Shown piece by piece: positions 1-7,923 of a stretch of 64,000 nt of DNA. A model generated the notes under the pieces. The model was not told the origin of the DNA. It worked only from the letters and a program-made list of their open reading frames with translations, and made no database searches. The DNA lies in the NCBI GenBank assembly GCA_964350245.1, contig CAYGJC010000001.1, positions 132,017 to 196,016 of the forward strand, written 5' to 3'. Both the position numbers and the translations under genes were made by a program. Each line of letters begins with the position of its first letter. Within the stretch, counting starts at the first letter, position 1. This DNA is from JAJACP01 sp964350245 (GTDB lineage: Bacteria > Chlamydiota > Chlamydiia > Chlamydiales > JAAKFR01).

Positions 1-1825
1 GCATCCAATCGGGAACTTCAATTCTCTGCCGCACCAAATAGTCAATCAGATGATGAAATCTTCCACCGGAAAAAGTGCCCTCATAGCCCTCTGGCGGCCA
101 AATAAAATGGCCAATTCCAAAAGAAGGAAAGGGCTCCAAATGATGCCAGAAGGTAAGCTGATCAGTTCGATTCCGGCATTCGTTGTACCAAATTTTTTCT
201 CCGATCTCCCAAATTTCTTCCTCCTCTATGGGAAAGGGGCGAGGACGCCCCTGCAGCCACTCAGCTACCGCTTGAAAGGCACAGGCTGTGGGACTGTAGG
301 TCGCTATTTTAACCAAAGAGTGCTCCTCAATATTCAGCTCATAGGGATCACGAGTGGCAATACAAATAGTGGGCTTGCAGCGAGAGAGAGCATTTAAGAC
401 ATGGAGCTGCTCTGGAAACCTCCAGGCGTTATAAGTACAAAAAACAATAACATCTACATCTTCAACGAGGTCTAAAAAGGTACTTTGAATCTCTTTTAAA
501 GGGTTTAGCATATCAAAAAAATGTAGCGCTGTAGAAGTACCCAAAGTCGTTAAATCTGACTTATTTATCTTGTGCTCAAGCATTTTAGGCGCAATGACTG
601 CAACCCGTTTATCACAAATGCCATTTTCTAAATCCCACTGTTTAATACACAATGAACGATAAGCAATCTCTCTGGCCAGCTTAAGATGGGCCTCACAACG
701 GAGTGTTTCATCCAGCCTATTTTGGTTGGGTTCGGAAGTCAAAGCCACTTTTTCTTTTAGCTGAAGCACACGTCTAACAGAAGCATCTATACGCTCTTCA
801 CTGATTTCTCCCTCTTTAACCAGTGAGACAATGTAGTGAAATAAGTGGATCAAGGCATCTACATGCGTTTCTTCATCCATTTGCTTCTGTAAATCGCGTC
901 CTCCTATCAAGAGGATATCATTTCCCGCTTCTAAAGCGCGAAGAGCCACCTCCTCCAGAGTTTCATACCCCTCTTGAACTCCTTGCATACTCAGCGAATC
1001 GGTAATGAGCACTCCTTGAAAATGGAGTCGGTCACGTAAAATTCCCTGCAAAATGCGTGCAGAAAGGGTTGCACAGTTTTCTGGATCAATTTGAGGAAAC
1101 AAAATATGTCCTGTCATAATGGCAGCAGACTGCCCGACAAGCTGCGCATAAGGGTAAAGCTCGCACTCCATGAGTTCATCTAACGACTTGGTGACAACAG
1201 GTAACCCGCGATGCGGATCAATAACGGCGTCTCCAAGGCCTGGAAAATGCTTTAAGCAAGAAAGCACACCCACATTTTTATACCCTTCGAGCGAAGCCCT
1301 TCCAAACTGCATGACCTCTGTAGGGTCTTCTCCAAACGAACGGAGGCCAATCATGGGGTTGTTATGAATATCGACAACAGGCGCCAAATTAAAGTTTACG
1401 CCCACGCACTTCATTTCTTTGCCAATACATTGAGCTACTTCATAAGCGAGTTCAGGCTGCTCCGTACGCCCTAATGCCGCATTGCCCGGAAATTCGGTAA
1501 AGCCCTCCTGAAGTCGACTGACAACTCCTCCCTCTTGGTCTGCTGCAATCAAAAGCGGGATCCCCACATGCTGGGCTGCAAGCTCCTGCAATCCCAAGGA
1601 CAACTTTTGTACCTGATATGGATTTGTGAGTCCGTTGGCCCAGTTATAGAGAATGATTCCGCCAATTTTTGTCTCACGCAGTAATTTTTCTGCATTTTCA
1701 TTTGCCTCATGACCATCAAAGTAAGCCATAAACATCTGACCAACTTTTTCTTCTAACGTCATGTGACCTAGATCAAAAGCCTCTACATATCCAAACAAAA
1801 ATAGAAGTAAAATGATTCTCTTCAT
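1..1825 (-). CDS. nagZ: NagZ-type GH3 beta-N-acetylhexosaminidase with extra C-terminal domain (3' end cut by window)
   Basis: The frame is open from the ATG at 1825 to the window edge (608 codons), so the protein continues outside. An N-terminal hydrophobic signal-like segment (residues 1-16) precedes a glycoside hydrolase family 3 domain. Visible motifs are KHFPG (His193), the NagZ-type Asp203-Pro-His205 dyad before GLP, and the nucleophile Asp276 in LITDSLSM. NagZ enzymes remove N-acetylglucosamine from peptidoglycan fragments. The usual PGHG reads PGLG here. After the GH3 region (about 1-340) come some 270 further residues. Near their end is an NEC motif (Glu549) followed by SFGIGHFIW (His573), reminiscent of lysozyme-like folds. 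Family assignment of the first half is secure; the fused domain is inferred. Confidence 0.85.
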   Translation of the reverse strand, partial: MKRIILLLFLFGYVEAFDLGHMTLEEKVGQMFMAYFDGHEANENAEKLLRETKIGGIILYNWANGLTNPYQVQKLSLGLQELAAQHVGIPLLIAADQEGGVVSRLQEGFTEFPGNAALGRTEQPELAYEVAQCIGKEMKCVGVNFNLAPVVDIHNNPMIGLRSFGEDPTEVMQFGRASLEGYKNVGVLSCLKHFPGLGDAVIDPHRGLPVVTKSLDELMECELYPYAQLVGQSAAIMTGHILFPQIDPENCATLSARILQGILRDRLHFQGVLITDSLSMQGVQEGYETLEEVALRALEAGNDILLIGGRDLQKQMDEETHVDALIHLFHYIVSLVKEGEISEERIDASVRRVLQLKEKVALTSEPNQNRLDETLRCEAHLKLAREIAYRSLCIKQWDLENGICDKRVAVIAPKMLEHKINKSDLTTLGTSTALHFFDMLNPLKEIQSTFLDLVEDVDVIVFCTYNAWRFPEQLHVLNALSRCKPTICIATRDPYELNIEEHSLVKIATYSPTACAFQAVAEWLQGRPRPFPIEEEEIWEIGEKIWYNECRNRTDQLTFWHHLEPFPSFGIGHFIWPPEGYEGTFSGGRFHHLIDYLVRQRIEVPDWM

Positions 1826-1873
1826 GCGAATGCATGTTAAGAATTTCTAAAGAAATAGACAACTCTTTTCCAA

Positions 1874-2713
1874 TTAGAGAGCTTTCAATTCTCCAGCTCT
1901 CCCTGCATCTGCGAGCGCAGAGCGCATGATTTCCAAGTAGAAGCTTGCATTAGTTTGATTTTCGAATAGAGTTTTAGCAAAACCGGCTTTGCCGTTCAAA
2001 GCATAAACCTTGACTGCAACCTTTAGAATCTCCGCATCTGACCGGCCCAACCTTTTGCCAAAGCGGACCAAATCAGCGTGCTCTACGTCTTTTTCTATCA
2101 TTTTGTAAGCAGCTGTTTCAAAAAGCTTCATTTTGGAGCTGTTAGAAAAAGTCAGAACAAGTGAATAGACCTTATGATAAAACCCTAGATTAACCATTAT
2201 TTGCGCTAAGCCTAAACGCTCTTGCTCAGTCATTTCGCCAGCTTTTTGCATTCCTTCTTCCAGAGCCTCAGGAAGCCTCGGCTCACAAGGAGCCCGCTTA
2301 CAAACCATGTAAGTGTGTGTGCCGCCGTTTTGGTCCCCTATCTGTAGATCGACCTTTAGATAATTTTGTGCAGCGCCGCCCTGACTTTGCTTGAGTAGGC
2401 GAACTTTATAACTTTCATCAATATACAGTTGAGCTGCTCCAGGTCGCGCTCTCAGAACCCTACTCACAACTCGGTCGATCTCAACTCTAGTCAAAGGTTT
2501 TGTAGAAGCCAAGCAGCCTGCGTTATGCTGTGGATGGTGCTGCTCCTGGCACTCTTTTCCACAGTAACGGGCCATAAAGCACCTGCCACAAGCATCAAGC
2601 TTCTGAGTCGTCGTCAAAGGCGTTCCATCTTGTTTGACCCAATCGCCTTCTTTCGCTTCAATTTTGCCGCAGTTTGCGCAAAAAGGAAATAAAGTTAAAA
2701 GAAAATTAGACAT
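1874..2713 (-). CDS. MYND-type zinc-finger protein, candidate host-directed effector
   Basis: A 279-residue protein. Residues 12-67 contain all eight ligands of a MYND zinc finger: C12-x2-C15, C42-x2-C45, then RYCGKEC (C51, C55) and H63-x3-C67. MYND fingers are protein-interaction modules common in eukaryotes and rare in bacteria. The remainder is soluble, Lys/Glu/Ala-rich and helical with no recognisable catalytic motif. There is no signal peptide; the first 11 residues are hydrophobic but end at the finger. The start codon and its weak AGGTT ribosome-binding site lie inside a perfect 13-bp inverted repeat (2711-2739). I do not recognise the C-terminal part. An interaction with host proteins is an inference from the domain alone. 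Confidence 0.75.
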   Translation of the reverse strand: MSNFLLTLFPFCANCGKIEAKEGDWVKQDGTPLTTTQKLDACGRCFMARYCGKECQEQHHPQHNAGCLASTKPLTRVEIDRVVSRVLRARPGAAQLYIDESYKVRLLKQSQGGAAQNYLKVDLQIGDQNGGTHTYMVCKRAPCEPRLPEALEEGMQKAGEMTEQERLGLAQIMVNLGFYHKVYSLVLTFSNSSKMKLFETAAYKMIEKDVEHADLVRFGKRLGRSDAEILKVAVKVYALNGKAGFAKTLFENQTNASFYLEIMRSALADAGRAGELKAL

Positions 2714-2739
2714 AAGTAACCTATATTAGGTTACTTATG
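2711..2739. promoter_or_regulatory. Perfect 13-bp inverted repeat covering the start codon of the MYND gene
   Basis: CATAAGTAACCTA (2711-2723) is separated by TAT from its exact reverse complement (2727-2739). On the minus-strand transcript the second arm contains the AGGTT-like ribosome-binding site and the ATG of the MYND gene. The stem could hide the start in RNA or act as a DNA operator. There is no T-run next to it, so a terminator is unlikely. Confidence 0.6.
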
Positions 2740-2805
2740 GTAACACTTACAGAAAAATATACCTAGGTATAAAATTTTTCTTAATATAAAAAACTAAGTA
2801 AATAA

Positions 2806-3591
2806 TTAGAAACGCACTTCAGCATTTACATTGAGCGCCTTTTCGTCTGCAAAGCGCGCCTCAACAGTGAGGGCGGCTGGTCCGCAGTTCGTCAGGGTGA
2901 CACCGATAGCATAGCCCCAGCATTTGGCACTTTTGAGGTCGGTATTAGAGTCATCAGGCAGTCTTTGACGCGCGCGCGCCCACTTCAGACCCGTATAAGG
3001 AACCAAATACCCAATTCGGTAGCCGGCACCTAAGCCCAGCTGCCACTCTTTATATTTGATCCCACCGGGCTCATATTCACTTCCAGTGCCCGCAAATGTC
3101 GTCCGTTTGATATCTGGACTAAAGTGAAAATACTGAAACTCTCCCCCTACGTATAAGCAGCCACACTGCCAAATCAAGCCGTTCAATCCAAGGCTGTAGG
3201 AAAAAGCAGGATCGGATTGCACTTGAATGCGAGCCCCAGTGGGAGAAGGGGCAAAGGAGCCTACATTTGTGTTAAAACACGCCTTTGTAGCACCAAGGGT
3301 GGCATAAATGTCTAAACGATTGAATAGGTTCAGATTGATCGACCCCGCATTCGTGAAGTATTCAGCATCTTCAAAATCCCCTCCACCAGTGCGTGTGAGT
3401 TCTAGGTTCCTATTAAAAACGTAATCGCCATAAAAGCCAATGCGCACATTCCAAACTGAAGAACAACAAGGATCATCGATGCAAAAAAGTCCTGTTTGGT
3501 AAAGTGCAGGCGCAGCGGGATTTCCTAGGGGAAGCGCTGAAAGATTTAAAGATATCAATGTGAAAATTCCAACAAACAACCATGTACGCAT
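2806..3591 (-). CDS. MOMP-like outer membrane beta-barrel protein
   Basis: A 261-residue protein starting at the ATG at 3591, which has AGGTGA five bases upstream; an upstream in-frame extension lacks a signal peptide and is rejected. A signal peptide of about 19 residues (MRTWLFVGIF...LSALP) is followed by the mature start LPLGNPAAPALYQTGLFC, the pattern of chlamydial major outer membrane proteins. The body alternates aromatic and glycine residues and includes RIGFYGDYVFNRN. It ends in ...EVRF, the terminal-Phe barrel-insertion signal. Likely role: a porin in the outer membrane. It is paralogous to the protein at 22362-23216, sharing GFYGDYVFNR and the C-terminal ADEKA motif. It is shorter than classical MOMP (about 390 residues). 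Confidence 0.85.
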   Translation of the reverse strand: MRTWLFVGIFTLISLNLSALPLGNPAAPALYQTGLFCIDDPCCSSVWNVRIGFYGDYVFNRNLELTRTGGGDFEDAEYFTNAGSINLNLFNRLDIYATLGATKACFNTNVGSFAPSPTGARIQVQSDPAFSYSLGLNGLIWQCGCLYVGGEFQYFHFSPDIKRTTFAGTGSEYEPGGIKYKEWQLGLGAGYRIGYLVPYTGLKWARARQRLPDDSNTDLKSAKCWGYAIGVTLTNCGPAALTVEARFADEKALNVNAEVRF

Positions 3592-3643
3592 ATGTCTCAC
3601 CTGTTTTTCTTTGTGTCCATTCAAGCAAATTCTGCATTTTATA

Positions 3644-5227
3644 TCAACACAGCTTCCATTCACGTGTCCCGATCTTTTCTATAAATGTGGAGTCATGTGA
3701 AGTGGCTAAGACAGTCCCTTCAAACTGCAACAGAGCGTGTTCTAGCGCCTCAAGAGTCAAAAAATCGAGATGATTGGTCGGTTCATCCAGTAAGAGGATA
3801 TTTGGTCTCTCTAAAAGCAGGACAAGCAGCATTAACCGCTTTCTTTGTCCCACACTGAGCTCAGCGAAAGGGCGATTGAGAAGGGCGTCTGCTCCTAAGG
3901 CTGCTTTGTGCAGCTCTCGTCTTACATCTTCTTCTGTCAGCTGAAAACGTTCTGCAACATACTCAAGAGGAGTTTGTTCCATGGGAAAGCCCTCCACCTC
4001 TTGGTCCAAATAACCGATCTGGGCTGTGGGCGCAAATCGAATCTGTCCTGAATCCAAAGAAAGCTCACCCGCTAGACACCTAAACAAGGTTGTCTTGCCC
4101 GCACCGTTAGGTCCGGTCAAAATCACACGCTCACCTTTGCGCAAAACCTGGTTTAACTGCGAAAACACCCTTTGTCCTTCAAACTGCTTGCCTGCATGAT
4201 CGATCTCGATCGCTACAGCAGAATTCAGAGGAACATTTGAAAATCTCAATCCTTTGATTGTTTTTGGTCGGGGATGTGAAAGAGGGTTCGCTTCAATTTC
4301 AGCAAGACGTTTCTTCAACTCATTCAATTTGCGCTGGGTTGATTTTTGATGCTGTTCCCCTCTTTTATCATATGCCATCACATTGCGATCAGAAGGAGCT
4401 GACGGTTTTCCTTTAGAAAATGTGAGCGCTCTGATTTTCTGTTTTAGATACGCTCTTTCCGCCTGCTGCGCTTCATAAGCTTTTATGTTTCTTTCGATCA
4501 TCCGTTTCTGTTCTGCAAGATAAAAATCATAATTGCCACCATAGGAAAAGAGCTTTCCTTTGTTGATTTCGATCAAGTGATTGCAGGTTTTATTGATAAA
4601 CTTTCTATCGTGAGAAATAATTACAGTTGCACCTTCTCTCTGTTGCAAAAAAGCTTCCAACCAATCCAGCATTTCTCGATCAAGATGATTGGTAGGCTCA
4701 TCTAGCAAGAGGAGCTGAGGATTTTCAAGTAGCGCTTTAGCCAGCGCAACACGCACCTTTTGCCCACTACTGAGCGCATCCATGGAGAGAGTTAAAAATG
4801 AAGAGTCTAATTTAAGACCCTTAAGTATCTTTTCAGGTGGAATGCGGCGGTAACCTCCAAGTTGTTCATATTTTTCGTGAAGTTTTTCCCACTCCTCTAA
4901 CCGGTTGGGGTGCTCTAAACAGGTGGCCATGCGTCTTTCCAAATCTGTAAACGGTCCAGCTTGCAAATACTCCTTGACACTGCATTTCCCCACTGCAATT
5001 TCTTGTGGCAAATAGCCAATACTCAGTGGGGAAGCTCTACTGACTTCACCCGTATCGGGTGAAACAGAACCTGTTAGCAGCTCAAGAAGAGTCGTTTTGC
5101 CCGCACCATTTTCACCAGTGATCGCAAAGATATCGCCCTCATTGATCGACAAAGAGATGTCGTCGAACACCAACAAGCTATCGAATGACTTGGAGAGATG
5201 AGAGAGTTGAATAAGAGGTTTCGGCAT
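3644..5227 (-). CDS. ABC-F subfamily ATPase (ribosome-associated, two ABC domains)
   Basis: Two ATP-binding cassettes occur with no membrane segments. The first has Walker A GENGAGKTT, signature LSSGQK and Walker B LLLLDEPTNHLD. The second has GPNGAGKTT, signature LSVGQR and ILLLDEPTNHLD. A charged helical linker of about 80 residues between the cassettes corresponds to the ABC-F P-site tip. Proteins of this family act on the ribosome as translation factors (EttA/Uup) or as antibiotic-protection factors; the linker does not let me choose. The start at 5227 gives the usual MPKPLIQLSHLSKSF beginning; an ATG six codons upstream is also possible. It is divergently arranged with the DUF2608 gene, 43 bases away. 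Confidence 0.85.
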   Translation of the reverse strand: MPKPLIQLSHLSKSFDSLLVFDDISLSINEGDIFAITGENGAGKTTLLELLTGSVSPDTGEVSRASPLSIGYLPQEIAVGKCSVKEYLQAGPFTDLERRMATCLEHPNRLEEWEKLHEKYEQLGGYRRIPPEKILKGLKLDSSFLTLSMDALSSGQKVRVALAKALLENPQLLLLDEPTNHLDREMLDWLEAFLQQREGATVIISHDRKFINKTCNHLIEINKGKLFSYGGNYDFYLAEQKRMIERNIKAYEAQQAERAYLKQKIRALTFSKGKPSAPSDRNVMAYDKRGEQHQKSTQRKLNELKKRLAEIEANPLSHPRPKTIKGLRFSNVPLNSAVAIEIDHAGKQFEGQRVFSQLNQVLRKGERVILTGPNGAGKTTLFRCLAGELSLDSGQIRFAPTAQIGYLDQEVEGFPMEQTPLEYVAERFQLTEEDVRRELHKAALGADALLNRPFAELSVGQRKRLMLLVLLLERPNILLLDEPTNHLDFLTLEALEHALLQFEGTVLATSHDSTFIEKIGTREWKLC

Positions 5228-5270
5228 GTGGCTTGACTTTCTCAAATGAGCAGACTAAAATGACTCTCTA

Positions 5271-6068
5271 ATGATTAGAGCCTGGTTACTTTTTCTGCTA
5301 CTCTTGTCTCTTAACTGTTATGCACAAATCCGTCAAGTTGACACCATGCAAGAGATAATGCCCCATTTTGAGACGGCCGATGGTGACACTTTAGCCATTT
5401 TTGATATTGACATGGTTCTTCTTCAGCCAGCCGACTCTGCCTTTCAGATCGCTACCATCAAAAAATACCGTGCACTTGCTCAGGAGATTTTTCTTACGCT
5501 TCCACACGAAAAACGGGACATTTTTTTGACACTAATGGCCGTTTGCACGCCCTCTATTCTAGTTGATGAAAACACTCCTTCCTGCTTACGCCATCTTCAA
5601 CAACGCGGGATCCCTGCAATAGCTCTCACTTCCAACCTAACCGGTCATTTGGGCGCGATTGCGAGCTTAGAACACGAGAAAATCAAACGCCTCAATCAGG
5701 CAGGAATCGATTTTTCACTGAGTGCACCTATAGAGGAGGATCATACGTTTTGCGCCCTCCCCTCTTTTCGAGGTTACTACTCTTGTTACATTGAGGGTAT
5801 TTTGTTTGCCAATGGTGATGTATGCCCCAAAGGGGATGTCCTCGTTAGCTTCTTGGATTGGGCCCGGCTTTGCCCAAAGCGTGTCATTTTTATTGACGAT
5901 CGGGAGCATAACCTCACCAATGTTGAGCAGGCATTACACCGTTATGATGCTTCTATTCAATTTGAGGGTTTCCATTACCTGGGCGCGCAAAAGTTTCCTT
6001 CAGAAGAGATTAGCCCGGAGGAGTTTGAAACCAAATGGAGAGCTCTTTCTCAACAAAGCTTAAGGTAG
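5271..6068 (+). CDS. DUF2608 HAD-superfamily-like secreted protein
   Basis: A 265-residue protein with a hydrophobic signal peptide (residues 1-18, ending in CYAQ). The HAD-like nucleophile motif is FDIDMVLL, with the first Asp of the DxD pair at about residue 45. A second acidic motif, VIFIDDREHN (about 205-214), matches HAD motif IV. This combination is typical of the DUF2608 family found in Legionella and Chlamydiae. A phosphohydrolase activity in the periplasm or outside the cell is plausible, but the substrate is unknown. It is transcribed divergently from the ABC-F gene and converges on the sbtB-sbtA operon. Confidence 0.75.
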   Translation: MIRAWLLFLLLLSLNCYAQIRQVDTMQEIMPHFETADGDTLAIFDIDMVLLQPADSAFQIATIKKYRALAQEIFLTLPHEKRDIFLTLMAVCTPSILVDENTPSCLRHLQQRGIPAIALTSNLTGHLGAIASLEHEKIKRLNQAGIDFSLSAPIEEDHTFCALPSFRGYYSCYIEGILFANGDVCPKGDVLVSFLDWARLCPKRVIFIDDREHNLTNVEQALHRYDASIQFEGFHYLGAQKFPSEEISPEEFETKWRALSQQSLR

Positions 6069-6078
6069 CAATCAAAGT

Positions 6079-6366
6079 CTAAAGGGTGTGACAAGACGAT
6101 AGATAAGCAGACCCCCCGTAAATCTCAAGCACCGGCTTGATAGCCGCTTCAAAAGCTCCCTTCTCGTGACACGACACAAAGACCACTATAAGATTTGAGG
6201 AGACGGAGTCTGACAGGTCGTCCTCTGTTACAATTCTGCCACCAACTTGGCTTGCACTCGCACGGTGCATTGTACAAGCCGCTGTTTCGAAGCGATTCAC
6301 AACTCTTAAAACATCGTTTGTGGCCACACTATCTACTAAAATATCAAAGCGTATGACTTCACTCAC
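6079..6366 (-). CDS. SbtB/PII-like regulatory protein
   Basis: A 95-residue protein. I chose the GTG at 6366 because GGAGG lies 6 bases upstream (6373-6377); this overlaps the sbtA stop by 4 bases. The pattern of a small ferredoxin-like fold is visible: a first strand FDILVDSV, a helix, a loop with VGGRIVTEDD, a strand NLIVVFVSC, then a helix ending AAIKPVLEIYGG. This resembles the PII-like partners encoded beside SbtA permeases, which gate transport in response to nucleotides. The C-terminus HTL is short and lacks the SbtB Cys pair. The assignment rests on fold pattern and on the adjacent sbtA. Confidence 0.6.
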   Translation of the reverse strand: MSEVIRFDILVDSVATNDVLRVVNRFETAACTMHRASASQVGGRIVTEDDLSDSVSSNLIVVFVSCHEKGAFEAAIKPVLEIYGGSAYLSSCHTL

Positions 6367-7319
6367 CACTGACCTCCAAAATGCAGCACAACCCACAGGT
6401 AAAACGGAATACCGATTAATATATTGAAAGGAAACGTAATGCCCATTGCCAAAGAGAGGTACAGGCTCGGATTCGCCTCTTTAACTGCGGTTCGCATGGC
6501 AGCAGGTGCAGCGATGTAAGAGGCACTACCAAACAAGAGCATTAATAAAAAAGTGTCCCCCTGACTGACATGAAGCAGTTGGCCCACAAAAAAAGCAAAA
6601 AAGGCGCAGCTCATAGGAAACACCAGAGCACAAACAAACAGCCGAAAAGGAGCTTTTTTGACCTCTTCAAACCGTTTGACAACAGCCAAGCCCAAATCGA
6701 GCAAGAAAAGCGTTAACATCCCATAAAAAATTCCGTCATAAAAGGGAGCAATTTTACCCCACCCATCTGGTGTTAGAATTAAGCCGATACAGAAGCTCCC
6801 AATGAGCAATACTATAGAGTTATTTGTCAAAGAGTGCTTGAGCACCTGAAAAGTTGAAGACATTTCTGATTTTTGATCTTTTGTATAAAAAAACATGGCG
6901 ACCAAGATCGCTGGGGATTCCATCAACGCCATTGCTGCAATCATATAGGGTCCATAGGACATACCCAGCCTGTCTAAAAGCGCAGTACCCGTGATAAACG
7001 TAACGGCACTAATCGAGCCATAGGAGGCAGCTAGAGCAACAGCATTGGCCCTTGTCGTCAGGCGTTTGAAAATCCAGAAAGCCAGAGCAGCAATAATCAG
7101 GGCGCCCAGCACCGCCGCTAGAAGCAGCTTCACATAATGAAACTCAAAAGTCCGGTGTCCAAGCTCAACCCCACCCTTAAGGCCAATCGCTAAAAGAATA
7201 TAAAGAGAGAAAAGTTTGGGGAGGGGGTGAGGGATATCTAAGTCTGATCGAATGACCCGCGAGCCGACACCTAACAAGAAAAATAGAATCGGGGCAGATG
7301 AAATAATCTCAAAAAACAT
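6363..7319 (-). CDS. SbtA-family sodium-dependent bicarbonate-type permease
   Basis: A 318-residue integral membrane protein with about ten hydrophobic segments. It begins MFFEIISSAPILFFLLGVGS and contains the IGLKGGVEL motif in the third segment and later ASYGSISAVTF, both typical of the SbtA (Pfam Sbt_1, formerly DUF897) family. Cyanobacterial SbtA imports bicarbonate with sodium; in other bacteria the substrate is unproven. It is slightly shorter than cyanobacterial SbtA. Its stop codon overlaps the start of the PII-like gene, so the two are translationally coupled. A 9-bp inverted repeat lies about 60 bases upstream (7377-7399). Confidence 0.8.
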   Translation of the reverse strand: MFFEIISSAPILFFLLGVGSRVIRSDLDIPHPLPKLFSLYILLAIGLKGGVELGHRTFEFHYVKLLLAAVLGALIIAALAFWIFKRLTTRANAVALAASYGSISAVTFITGTALLDRLGMSYGPYMIAAMALMESPAILVAMFFYTKDQKSEMSSTFQVLKHSLTNNSIVLLIGSFCIGLILTPDGWGKIAPFYDGIFYGMLTLFLLDLGLAVVKRFEEVKKAPFRLFVCALVFPMSCAFFAFFVGQLLHVSQGDTFLLMLLFGSASYIAAPAAMRTAVKEANPSLYLSLAMGITFPFNILIGIPFYLWVVLHFGGQW

Positions 7320-7376
7320 TGTAACCCTGCGTGTTGCTGAATCAGGTTGGTACGGAGTAAGGAATACAAAAAAGGT

Positions 7377-7399
7377 TACAAAAACAGAACGTTTTTGTA
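7377..7399. promoter_or_regulatory. Inverted repeat upstream of sbtA
   Basis: TACAAAAAC and GTTTTTGTA form a perfect 9-bp inverted repeat around a 5-base loop, 58 bases before the sbtA start. It may be an operator or an RNA hairpin in the leader. No T-run follows on the minus strand. Confidence 0.3.
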
Positions 7400-7526
7400 T
7401 AGCAAACCCTCTGAGAACGACACTGGCAACCTCTCCTTAACAGCGCTAATTAGGTTAGCTGAGATTGGTGAGCATGACTATTGAATAGAGCTAAGATTGT
7501 CTTTCCTGAATCACTTTACAGGCTCT

Positions 7527-7715
7527 CTATGCATCCTCTTTGCGTACAATGATCTCTATTCCAGTAGTTGGAGTTAGGTAGGAAAGAGCCCCTCCAGCAT
7601 TGTCCGATTTGAGAAAGCTCTCAATGCCTTCAGATTCTAATCGTCCTTTGATTAGTTCGGCTTCTATCGAGTCGTAAACTTTATGAACACTGACTAGATC
7701 GTTCAAATTGTCCAT
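7527..7715 (-). CDS. DUF2007-type small protein
   Basis: A 62-residue protein. The core VHKVYDSIEAELIKGRLESEGIES, followed by LKSDN and a C-terminal IEIIVRKEDA, matches the DUF2007 'putative signal-transducing' ferredoxin-like fold: a strand, a helix with E-x3-L-K-x-x-L-E-x-x-G-I, and a final strand. Function is unknown for the family. The ATG lies in one arm of a 12-bp inverted repeat (7707-7718 with 7745-7756). It sits at the edge of the accessory patch. Confidence 0.65.
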   Translation of the reverse strand: MDNLNDLVSVHKVYDSIEAELIKGRLESEGIESFLKSDNAGGALSYLTPTTGIEIIVRKEDA

Positions 7716-7756
7716 AAATTGTCTTTTACGGCCTTAAATTAACCTTTATGGACAAT
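7707..7756. repeat. 12-bp inverted repeat containing two divergent ATGGACAAT starts
   Basis: ATTGTCCATAAA (7707-7718) and TTTATGGACAAT (7745-7756) are perfect reverse complements separated by 26 bases. One arm holds the start codon of the DUF2007 gene on the minus strand. The other holds an ATG on the plus strand that opens the degraded reading frame at 7748-7890. It may be an operator shared by two divergent genes or the trace of a local inversion or insertion. Confidence 0.5.
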
Positions 7757-7890
7757 CTTACGAGAGAAAAAGGATTTTTTTCCAGGAGAGTTTGCCAGAA
7801 GAAGTTAAGAAACTTCAAAATCGAGACATCAACGATTCCGGCCTATTTACGGCAAATTGCTTCTTAGAGTCGGATCAAAGTTTTTTCTAG
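7748..7890 (+). pseudogene. Frameshifted remnant of a small protein gene
   Basis: Reading from the ATG at 7748 gives MDNLTREKGFF, then a run of seven T residues (about 7775-7781). Beyond it, protein-like sequence continues in another frame: SLPEEVKKLQNRDINDSG, then LFTANCFLESDQSFF and a stop at about 7890. Adding one T restores a single frame of about 47 codons. I do not recognise the protein. It could be a decayed gene or a slippage-dependent one; decay is more likely in this IS- and toxin-containing patch. Confidence 0.35.
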
Positions 7891-7892
7891 AT

Positions 7893-7915
7893 ATAAATGT
7901 AGCTTATATGCTACA
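7893..7915 (+). promoter_or_regulatory. Probable promoter and operator of the toxin-antitoxin operon
   Basis: A -10-like ATAAAT (from about 7893) is followed by the inverted repeat TGTAGC-6 nt-GCTACA (7899-7904 and 7910-7915), ending nine bases before the toxin ATG. Position and symmetry fit an operator through which the antitoxin represses its own operon. Confidence 0.45.
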
Positions 7916-7923
7916 ATGAGACT

